Origin: Spirogloea muscicola
Taxonomy: Eukaryota; Streptophyta; Zygnematophyceae; Spirogloeales; Spirogloeaceae
Direction: 5' to 3'
NCBI GenBank assembly: GCA_009602725.1
Contig: WELB01000091.1
Location: 149,769-213,761 of the forward strand
DNA length: 63,993 nt
Shown here: in pieces, positions 43,876 to 54,100 of the stretch
How positions within the stretch are numbered: position 1 is the stretch's first letter
Layout: every line of letters begins with the position of its first letter
The notes under the pieces: generated by a model
What the model was told of the DNA's origin: nothing
Seen by the model: only the letters and a program-made list of their open reading frames with translations
The model's database searches: none
Position numbers and translations under genes: made by a program

Positions 43876-46066
43876 GATGCAGAGCTCGGCGGTGGCACGC
43901 CGCCCCGTCGTCGCCTCACGCCGCCGCCACCGCCGCTTGCGCAGCGGGGGAGGCTGCCCGGGACGCGCTGCTCGGCGACCACCTCGCCAAGGCCTGGGAC
44001 GTCCTCTTCCCCGCCAGGCGAGCGCCCGCGCATCACAACCCCTGACAATCCTGCCGGCCACAGTCACTGCCCTTAGAATATGGCCATCAATTGGTAAACA
44101 GTTGCATCAACTTCCATATGACTTATATGAATTCCATATGAGTCATCGGCGAGCTTGGAAGGCCGCCAGCTGCGCCGTCTGCCAGCCTTCCCCCGGGCCT
44201 GACAATGACTTGAAGCGGCCTGCCGAGGCCCCCTGCCGCTCTGCCCTCAGGCCGCCGCCGAAGCGCGAGAGCATCGCCCAGACGCGCCTTGGTGTCACCT
44301 TCTTCGCACGCTCCCTGACCGGTGACCTGCTGCAGGCCGAACCCAGGCCTCGCTTCAGTGGCATTTGTCGTGGCGCTTGCCTGAGGTGCTCCTGCAAGTC
44401 CTCGGTGCAGAGCCTGGTGGTACAACTCTGCTGATCTACTGGCAAAGCCTCCCCTGCTGCGACTGCAGAACAGGCTCGGCAGCAAATACTTGCAAACATC
44501 ATAGACACCTTTGCCGGGTTTGCAATCATTGCTGCCGAGGAGAACGTGGAGCTTGTCATGAGCCGCAATGCGGACTACGTAACGATCTATACGGTGTCGG
44601 TGCCGATCAAACGCGTGAAGCCCGAGTTTCAAGGCAATGCCGCTGAGGAGGATCTCATTCTCGTGGACGACTGCGAGTCGGAGGCAGCTGAGGACGACAA
44701 CAGCACATCCGCCTCTTTCCTTCAACGCCTCATGCGAGCCCTGCGGGTGCTCTTCCCGCCCCGGTATGGATGCCGACCAAATGTCAAGCCACTTTCAAAC
44801 ATTTGAATGCCCTGGGCATAGGACAGGACTGCTAAGAGGTTGTTGTAAGCCCTGAAACTTGCGTTATCTGCCAAAGGCTGTGTGCATGAGAGGACCTTGA
44901 TCCACAGCCTTCAATGTTTGGGCATTAGTGAGGAACACCAACAATTTGGTGTTCTGTATTTCTTGCTTACGTTGTCCATAGTGGTTGTGTGCATGAAATA
45001 TCACGGCTCAAACTAAACCGCATCAGACCACTATCTTTCGAATTCGAAATATCGCAAAAGCCAAGATCCGGAAAGCGAAGAGACTATGCTACGCCGGCAG
45101 CAGTCCTGTAGTGAAGGAAGGACAGAAGCCTTAAGTCTCTGAGCATCTTTTGCTAAGTAATGCACTGATGCAACTTCATGTGATTCCACGCTCCTCCTGC
45201 TTAACATAACTCCTGGATGGGCCATGCACCAGGATTGATTCCGTGGACTCGCGGAGCGTTGCCAGGCAGAGGGGCCTGTGGAACATCTACAGTGACCGCT
45301 GTTCCTTGCGGCGTGAGTGTGCCGCTTCTGCTGCTGCTCACTATTGCACAGCATGATCAGACTTGTAGCGCCCGTGACTGAATTAAGGTGCTGCTGCTGG
45401 CACTTTGCAGCCGATGTCAAGCGGCACATTGTTGCCCTGATTGCGGAGAGGAACTCAGCGCTTGTTGACGTGGAAGCAAATGAGGTGGAGCTCAAGACGC
45501 TGGTGTCGCTGGAACGGGGTCCGCAGTACTCGGTGTCCATGCCGGTGCGCTCCGTAAAGCGGGAGTTTCTGGAGCGCTTTGATGATTACCAGAACGTGCA
45601 ACGGAACGCCGAGCAGGGGGAGGCCGTGGGCAGCATCGGAGGCGAGACGCTAACATCGAGCGGCAGCAGGCCGGCAAGACAAAGGAGGAGAGCAGCTGCC
45701 ACTTTGGAAGAGGCGTCTGAGAGTGCCGAGTCCAGGGAGAGCCCTGCCAGCAGTGATGACGTCGACGGTGGCGGCACTGACGGCTGGGCGCGCATCAAGG
45801 AGGAGCTCAACGCCCAGAAGGTGTTGCGCCAGGGCCGCCAATATGGCGTCGGGGCAGCAGCGGCAGCGACGGCGGCGGTTGCGGAGCCCCCGCCCGCGTT
45901 CGTGCTCCAGCGTGCGGATGCCACCTTCACGCCGCCGCCGAATGCGTCAGTGTGGTTCAAGGAGCCCGTGGCGGAGTTTGTGCCACCGACCAATCCTCGT
46001 GATTACTGGCGGACGAAGACAGGCCCGCCGCAGGAGGCCGGCGTGCCGCACGAGCCCAACAGCTGA
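43876..46066 (+). CDS. Unrecognised protein, possibly plastid-targeted
   Basis: Candidate start at 43876: MQSSAVARRPVVASRRRHRR, a basic, Ser/Ala-rich lead like a transit peptide. Coding signal also appears near 44200-44340. Clear exons are 44469-44763 (QILANIIDTFAGFAIIAAEE, then NVELVMSRNADYVTIYTVSV, then an acidic stretch) and 45411-46066 (VKRHIVALIAERNSALVDVE, then LVSLERGPQYSVSMPVRSVK, a disordered Ser/Ala region, and DYWRTKTGP near the end; TGA). I do not recognise a family. The AEENVELVMSRNADYVTIYT segment is the best conserved-looking part and the one to search with. The join between 44763 and 45411 does not keep phase in my model, so a small exon or a different donor is missing. A single N lies at 43827. 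Confidence 0.55.
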
Positions 46067-47080
46067 TGCAGCCCTTGTCTGATGTATCAGCCCCTTGCTA
46101 CTTGATCCCCATACCCAAAGAGTAAGCCCTGAGACGCTTGCCGTCGAAGAATAAAAACGCAGATGCAGATTCTAGCCTTCAAACCCCTCATTGCTACACA
46201 TTCCAGGTCCAGATCTGGATGGGAGCATAGTGTTGTATTGGTGCTGCGAAGACTTTCCGTTCTCAGGAAACTTGCCTCTGCTGGCAGCACCAGCAGCGCA
46301 TACAGACCTTCCACAGGCAGTGGCTGCACGATGATGTGTGGCACGGGCATGAGGCTGCTAGCTTCACGCTGCGGCGACCTGCTGGTGGATCATAGCGCCA
46401 TCAGGCGCCTGGACAAGGTTCTGCAAGCTGCAAACCCCCATCCAGTGAAGCTAAGCAGATGCCGATCAGCCCCAGCCAAAGAGAGGATGTGCCTGGCTTG
46501 ACAAGGTTGCCGCATTTCAGATGCTCGGGCAGGGGCCAGGGATGGCTCCCGTACAGACAGTGAATGCTGGTCATGCCCAGCTCCGTTTACTGTGTACAGG
46601 GATGCATTTCTTGCGTGGTGTACAGATTTAGAGCATGGTTACTCAGGGCAAGCACCTGATTACCGATTGGCCACAAGGGTTGTGCCAAAGAGCAAAGACA
46701 GCTGTGTTGCTGGGCAAAGTGCCCAGTAACATGCAACTTTTCAAGGCAACTAGGGTTGTCTGTATGTAGTAAGCAGCGAAGAAGCACAAGAGCAGCCCTT
46801 GCAGACCATTCACCAATATGGCAGCAATCTTATAAATTGGTCGATTCCAGTACAGTCTGGTGCAAGAGCTAGTGCAAGTTGCTCCTACCCTTTGTTCCTG
46901 CCACATCCACCTTGTCTGGCTGGCTTACACACCTCTCTGCCGGCGTGCTGCTGCTGGCACTTAGGAGTGGCAGGACGTACCACTAGAAGGTGGTAAGAAT
47001 GAGGAGAAAGCGCTGCATATGGCACTGGCATGACAGCTGTCTGCAGAGGGGATGCACAAAGAAGGCCTTTGCTGAAGTAA
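46067..47080. other. Intergenic between convergent genes
   Basis: Two overlapping open frames exist at 46087-46350 (minus) and 46163-46501 (plus). Neither has recognisable sequence or splice support, and I do not call them. The rest holds 3' UTRs. Confidence 0.4.
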
Positions 47081-50005
47081 CTAAATAGCAATCTGGGTCA
47101 CTGAACCCTTCCCTTGCTTGTGCCTCAAACGGTCTTGCATGAGCTGCACTGCTTGCCTGATTGTGCTGACGTCCTTGCAGAAGGCAAAGCGGACAAGGTT
47201 TCGGCCCTCAAGTGGATCAGCATAAAATGCGCTAGGGGGAATGGCAGCCACCCCCACCTACAGCACCAGGTGCCGGCAGAAGGCCACATCATCCTCGTAA
47301 CCGAATGAGGTATGGTCGGCCATCACAAAGAAAGACCCCTGCATGGCAAGGTGATGGACTTGAGCCTAGCTGAGAAGAAGCTGTGGTACCGTGCATTGCT
47401 GGACAAAGAATAGGCCGGGCATTGTCCAGATACCAGTATCAGGCTCCGAAAGTAAAGGTGCTGAATCCTAGCAGCCTAAGAACAGCAAAACCCGACAACC
47501 ACTTCTGACCTGAGACTCTGGATTGAAGGGAGAATATTCAAGACCATCATCTACCTTAAGCACTTCCTTACAAGTTTCAAGACTCCCCAGAAGACTGCTT
47601 CAGTGACCACAAATCCAATTTGTAAACCAAGACTTGCTGGAGTCATGCCTACCTGCGGCTCGTACACAGTGAAGCCGACGCTCTTGAGACCATCAACCAG
47701 CACCTGCCGGCGTTCGCTATACTGCTCAAGGAGCTCTGTATAATAAGACGTGGGGGAGCGCAGAGCCGCCACAGCGCCCCACTGCAGCGGCGTCGCGATT
47801 GAGAAAATCATGAAGGAGTGCGCCTGACGAAGCCCAAGTGTAAGGTCAGGAGGGCCAATGGCCCATCCAACCTGCACGTCCAGGTGGTTGACATCAAAAC
47901 CTTGTCGATGTGTCAATCGGACCCCTTTGAATGCGAGCTAATGAATGCAATCACCGTTTTGCTATTTCAGAATCTGATCACAGCCAGATCCTAGATACGA
48001 ACTTGAGAGACGAGAGCTCAACCAGCTGCCTGAGTGACGCTGTCCCCATGGGCATGACTGAGTCACTTCCATGTCTACTTCAAAGGTTGGAGCCTTTCTC
48101 CTCTTGATTGCCAGCAGTGACAAAGTGCAGCAGCATTCACTCAAATCTCCTTCACCTTCCAGCCGGTCAAAGAGTACGTCTTCCCAAGCGAATTGACGGT
48201 GAGGGTGCGGTCGAACATGCCAGGCAGCGTGGCCATGGAGACATGCCTGCCAGCGTAGACGAGCTTGTGGTAAACCTCGTCAGATAACACCACAGCACCA
48301 TTCTCCTTGCACAGCGATGCAACCAGCTCCAACTCCGCCATACTGAACACCTTGCCAGTGGGGTTGTGGGGCGTGTTGACAAGTATGAGCCTGCAATATC
48401 GAAGTACGAACAGCCAAATCAGACATTTGAGTTCAGCACTCACAACTTTTATCATTTCTTACAAGTAGCAAAGAGTTCAATCTCCAGAATTAAGTCTGCG
48501 CTTTTGACACAGCCCGTTGCTTAAGCGATGGTCCACTCCACATCTGCAGTACAACCAACAAAATCCGAACGCACTTGTCGCGCTTAATCCTCTCAGCGTG
48601 TGGATAAGTAAGTCTGACTCTTTAGCCTCAAGCCTGGAGCTCTGATTAAAGTCAGTAGCTGCTCACGCTGTCTTAGTCGAGAAGGCAGCACGGAGCTCCT
48701 CCACTGGGATGGAAAAGTTGGGTGGCCGTAGTGTAACCGGCTTGATGACCGCCCCGGCCATAGCGGCGCTGGCCCAATAAGAGTCGTAAAAGGGCGCGAA
48801 CAGGATGACCTCGTCACCCGGGTTGACCAGTCCCAGCATCGCAGCGGCGATGGCCTCCGTGGCGCCGGACGTTATAGTGACGTGCGCTGCAGGGTTAATG
48901 GCCAGCCCGCTGTCCTGCTCGAAGCGCGCGGCGACAGCTTCGGCCAACGCTGGCACCCCAGTGCCAGCAGCGTACTGGTTCTTGCCACCGAACATGGCGT
49001 CAGCTGCGGCCTGCTTGATGTAGTCGGGGCCGTCGAAGTTGGGGAAGCCCTGGCCCAGGTTGATGGCGCCGTGCTCGTTGGCGAGTGCTGTCATCTCCGT
49101 GAACACCGTCGCCTTGAAGGGCCGCAGCCGCTCGGCGACCTGCACTCAGCAACAACCTGACGAGCCCATGAAGCCCAAAAGGAGGGACCGGCACTCAGTT
49201 CACACGGGACTTGTTTGCCTAAGAGATTACAATCATTGGAATAATACATGTTCGTGGTAGTAGCTGAGAGTCTGTGAGCTTGACGTCATTGTGAACCCAA
49301 GACGAGGCTTCTAGCGAAGAGGGGAGAAGAAGCATCCAGAACCAAAGCATTGGACCAGCCTCTGAACCAAACCCTGAATCTCCAGGTGGATTCTGACTCT
49401 CTCTTAGTGTCTTGCCAAACCCCTGGCGTGCAACGATGGACAGTCCCACTATCAAGGTCCTGCCTGCTCCCCGAGCGGCAGCATAGGCAGCTCTACGTTG
49501 CACCTCGTGCGAAGCTCATCGCATAAGTATGGCAGCCACAGGGCGGGCCTAGTAAGAGCCAACCAGGCCAATGAAGTCTGCAAATGCCTGCAAGCAGCGT
49601 GCCATTGTTCTGCTGTTTCACTGCGGCACCCAGAGTTTTACATCTTAACCCCTAACCCCCAAACCCTGACCCTGAAACCTAAACCCTTCTTGACCGCCAA
49701 TCTGGTGGCTGCTGCTCGCGGGCTTTGGCAGAAGCCAAATTCGCTTTTGAACACTGGAGCCTACGGTCCTAAATCCTAAACACCTAAAACACTTGAGCCC
49801 TCCTGGATCCTTGATTCCTTGGGTTTTCATTACCTGAAACATAAAGCCCTGTACCCTTAAACCCAAAACCCTGAGCCTTGAAACCTAAACCCTTGGATCA
49901 GGTGCTGCCACCGACCTGCCTGCCAGAGGCTTGGAGGAGCGCCGGTGGCGCCTCCGCCTCTGCCGCGCCGCTGCTGCCCACCGGCGCGGCCGCGGCCGTC
50001 GCCAT
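47081..50005 (-). CDS. Aminotransferase class I/II, kynurenine aminotransferase/cysteine-S-conjugate lyase type, with in-frame TAG
   Basis: PLP enzyme. Exons with exact, phase-consistent ends: 50005-49916 (MATAAAAPVGSSGAAEAEAP..., GC-rich), 49139-48667 (VAERLRPFKATVFTEM; INLGQGFPNFDGPDYIKQAA; GATEAIAAAMLGLVNPGDEV), 48390-48156 (LILVNTPHNPTGKVF; VVLSDEVYHKLVY; SLGKTYSLTGWK with the PLP-binding Lys), 47871-47653 (VGWAIGPPDLTLGLRQAHSF), 47338-47081 (GSFFVMADHT; VGVAAIPPSAFYAD; LVRFAFCK). Known: the family transaminates kynurenine and related amino acids with 2-oxo acids. Odd: codon 47260-47258 is TAG, where relatives normally have Glu just before VGVAAIP. It would remove the last ~60 residues, including part of the substrate-binding end. 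Intron 1 carries telomere-like repeats. The start is plausible, not proven. Confidence 0.88.
49646..49895. repeat. Degenerate telomere-like CCCTAAA/CCCTGAA tract in intron 1
   Basis: cccctaacccccaaaccctg, then cctgaaacctaaaccctt, and again 49768-49895 with cctaaatcctaaacacctaa and cccaaaaccctgagccttga. On the coding (minus) strand this is a TTTAGGG-like tract that begins about 20 nt after the donor at 49915 of the aminotransferase gene. Confidence 0.75.
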
Positions 50006-50227
50006 GCCTCTGGCGGCGCACGCCGCGGCGCGAGAGGCTCCAGCGCCGCCGCCGCCGCAGGAGACGGCAAGACGAGGCAAGAAGAGCCTCTGGCAAGCTG
50101 CGCGCCGCAGGGGGCCGCCGCGTATCATCGGCGGCTCGGGCCGCCGCCAAGCAGCGGCGGCAGCAGCGGCATTGCTGGGTCGTCGCCCGGCAAGGCAAGC
50201 GCCGCCGCCGACGCCGCCGCCGCCGCC

Positions 50228-50686
50228 NNNNNNNNNNNNNNNNNNNNNNNNNNNNNNNNNNNNNNNNNNNNNNNNNNNNNNNNNNNNNNNNNNNNNNNNN
50301 NNNNNNNNNNNNNNNNNNNNNNNNNNNNNNNNNNNNNNNNNNNNNNNNNNNNNNNNNNNNNNNNNNNNNNNNNNNNNNNNNNNNNNNNNNNNNNNNNNNN
50401 NNNNNNNNNNNNNNNNNNNNNNNNNNNNNNNNNNNNNNNNNNNNNNNNNNNNNNNNNNNNNNNNNNNNNNNNNNNNNNNNNNNNNNNNNNNNNNNNNNNN
50501 NNNNNNNNNNNNNNNNNNNNNNNNNNNNNNNNNNNNNNNNNNNNNNNNNNNNNNNNNNNNNNNNNNNNNNNNNNNNNNNNNNNNNNNNNNNNNNNNNNNN
50601 NNNNNNNNNNNNNNNNNNNNNNNNNNNNNNNNNNNNNNNNNNNNNNNNNNNNNNNNNNNNNNNNNNNNNNNNNNNNNNNNNNNNNN
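50228..50686. other. Assembly gap (459 N) at a divergent gene start
   Basis: Bounded by (CGC)n repeats. It lies between the aminotransferase ATG at 50005 (minus) and the NT-C2 gene at 51106 (plus), and hides their common upstream region. Confidence 0.95.
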
Positions 50687-51105
50687 CGCCGCCGCCGCCG
50701 CAGCTGTCGCTGTTGCCGCCGCCGACGGCGGCGCCAGCAGCGCGCGGCCATGCGGCGGCGGGAGGACTGCCGGGTGACGCAGCCGCGCTGAATCTCCGCC
50801 GTCCACGGCGCCTGCCTTGCGGGAGCGCAGGAGCTGAGGCCCGCAGGGCCTCTGAGAGAGCGGCGCCTCCATGGCGGAGGCGACGGCGGCCTTCCCAGCG
50901 CCCGCTGCGCGCACGAGCGTGCTGCAACCGCGGCGGCGTGGCTGCGCGCTGGCCTCCCTGGCCCCAGCGGTCCGCAGAGCTCGTGACAGAGGCGCAGTCT
51001 AGCGGTGGCAGCGCGAGGAGCAGGACAGGTGGTCGCGTGGTCCGGGCGCTCCTGAGGCTGCGGCTAGACTAGACGGAAGCGGCCATACGGTGAATGTAGG
51101 GCAGG

Positions 51106-54100
51106 ATGTTCAAGGCTCTGCGGAAGAAGACTGGCAAGGTCAAGCAGAAGTTTGAGTTCCGGTTCCTCTTCTACGCAACGCAGGTAGGGCTGGGAGATCG
51201 GTCCATATGCACTTTATCTCAGATATACCATGAGCGTAGTTGCGAAGCATGATGCTGGAAGCACTTCGAGAGGATGCCAGAGCCTTATCATAAGCACACT
51301 GGTGGTCTTCTAGTTGCAAGTCGCTCCTGTTGGATAGACGAGGGCCATGCATGAGTACTTCACTGCTACTTGTACTCATTCCTGCTGCCCTGACAGACAT
51401 GCATGCCTGGCCTGAGCCATGTGACGACCTGGATAGGCATGAGCAAAGCCAGGGCAGAAGTTGCTCCGAGCTGTCAGAGCTGATGCAGGAGGGAGTGCTG
51501 ACCATCACTGCCAGGGGGCTGCCAATGTGCAGGTGCCTCTCACGGGTTATGAGAAGCTGGTGGTGTCCTTGATCGCAGTAGACACTGGTAAGCTGGAACG
51601 CCAGACATCCAAGGCCACTGTGCGGAATGGCAGCGTGTCTTGGACAGACACCCTTATTCACAGAGTCAAGCTTCAGAAGGACGAGAAGGCCAAGCAGCAC
51701 GATGCAAAGCCCTACAAGCTTGTGGTATCCACGGTGAGCACAGGCAAACGCAAGCAAGTGGAAAGCAAGGTCTTAGGGTTTTAGTGAGTGACAATACATG
51801 TCAGCTTGCAGGCCCCAAGACAGGAAGCCACACGCGCTCAGCAACTACGTCGTCCACGTAAAGTAGTCTGTGCAAAGAGTGGAGGCAGGAGGCTTATGCG
51901 TAGCTCACATAGGTCACATCCCCTTGGTGACTCCTTGTTCCACGGTGTAAGCTCTGATGCAGATTGCAGCAGCCTTATATCGACCCTAGTCTCAACAAAG
52001 TTTCCTGCCACACCTGCAGGGGGCCGGAAGGTCTGGTGTATTAGGTGAAGTCGTCATCAACTTGGCAGAGTGCAGTGCCTCTCAGCATGTGGACGAACGT
52101 ACTCTGCCCCTCGGCAACTGCCCTGCTGGGACAGTTCTGCATGTATGACCTGGCAATGCCCCTCTGCTCTGAGTATGAACAGCGCGCTGTTGTGCCTTGA
52201 CGCATAACAGCGTGCATGCATGTGCTTCACTGTCTTTCCCCAGTGTTATTTTTGTAATTTGGGGTTTTAGGGCTGTACATAAGATTGCTGACCAGTCTGC
52301 AAGTGCCCCATTTGGCAGGCGAGGATACAGTGTGTCCCTGTAAAGATCACATCGGGGTAAGAACGTAATCTCTCGATGGACATGTGTTAGGCGCTTGTTC
52401 AGGTGACTTGCCCTCTAGCGTGTTCTGTGCAGATTTTGCATGTCAGCCATATGAAAGCAAGTGTTGCAATTTCTCATAGCACGTTCTGCTGTGCATCCTG
52501 CATCTGCACAGGGACTTGGAGTTGTCAAGCGCTAGCGAGCGCAGTCTGAGCAGCATGAATTTCTCAGAGCTCACGGCTTCAGACGATGAGGTTGAAGAGG
52601 AAGAGGCTGATGCAGAGGAGTATTCGGATGGGAGGTCTGATGCGTCAGGCGGCCACCAGTCAGTGGGAAGCGCCTCCATGGGCAGCCGAGACAATGCCAT
52701 CATTCGGACAGTCTCAGGAGGAGCTAGCCTTGAAAGAACTCGTTCAGAGAATATACATGGTGATCACCGGCAAGGTGGTCTTGCCTACGCCAGGGACGGC
52801 ACTCCACAGCGCTTTGCTGCAACCAATGACAGCTCACAGCAGCAAGGCAGAGTCGACCATGACTCCGATGGCACAGGATCCCAGGCATCAGGAAGGGGTG
52901 GTCATTATGGCAGGGGCAACAGCACCAGACTGGCGAGTCAGCACAATGATGGCATACGTCAGTATGGGGGGGGCGATGGAGAAGGCCCCCCCAGGCTGTC
53001 AGGCAAACCCTATGGAGCACAAGGAGGCTCTTCAAGGGTAAGGGCTGAGCTTATGAAAGCATGTCAGAGGACAGTTGACAGTAGTAGCTAGATGTTCTTC
53101 AGCTGGCTGCTCATGTAACGTGCTCTTGACTGCTCTCAATAAAAGCCTGGACCTGGTCTACCTCTTGTGCTCCTGCGTTGGCAGTCTGCAGCATCTTTCC
53201 TCTGAGGTAGTGCAAGTGACATGCCAAACGTGCCTTGCCTGTACCCTTGATCAGCCCGAGAGCCGCTCTTCCTACGAGGAGAACATTGACAGCCCTCAGT
53301 CGCGTGGCCAGCCGGAGCAGCAAGAGCCTGGCTATCACGGCAACGGTGTACGCAGGGGCATGTCACCAATGAGAACGGGACTCAATACCATTGCTCGTGA
53401 GGTACCTGGTCACCAGACCAGACCTTCGTCTGCCCTTGGGCGTGCAAGTGTGGCGGAGTTCGGCCCCTCATGGGCGAGACGGGCCGGTGACCCGTCACCT
53501 CAGCGGAGGTTGGCTGATGCGTCTCCTGGCAGGCGTATGGCCGACGCTTCTCCTGGCAGGCGAGTGAGCTACGACACAGTCCAGCCGAGGATGCAGCCGG
53601 ACCCCTCACCTCTAAGGGCCAGGGCCGCAGACCCCTCACCTCTCAGGGGTAGGACTGCTGATGCATCGCCTATGCGAGGGAGGCTGACCAACGCGTCCCC
53701 TGCCCGCGGTGCCCGCGGCCCCTCACCCGGCCCACAAGCGGGCGCACCTTATGGACGGCACCCACTTGACCAGCGAAGCTCTGGGTACAGCTCCGCAGCT
53801 TCCAGTGGGGGCGACTCACCAGCGCACTCTGCCCACAGGGGCAGGGAGAAGTCGGGGATGCTCGACCCTGTCTATGCTGCCCAGCAAGGCGGCCTGTCTG
53901 CTGCGGCGCTGAGGCAGCAGCATATGATGATGGGGAACAGCCGTGCACAGCTGCCAGCGCTTCACGAGGCGGCGCCTCGTGGGATGCTTTCCATGGCACC
54001 GACTGGAGGGGCAGGTGCTGGCCGTGACGTGCTGGCTGAGCTTGAGGCAGCAGAGGCTGCCATTGAAGAGCTTCAAGCAGAGTCCATCTCTTGGCAACGA

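Noticed and set aside
47258-47260. TAG as selenocysteine or as a reassigned sense codon
   Set aside because: Selenocysteine uses TGA, and TAG ends other genes in this window, so mutation or sequence error is simpler.
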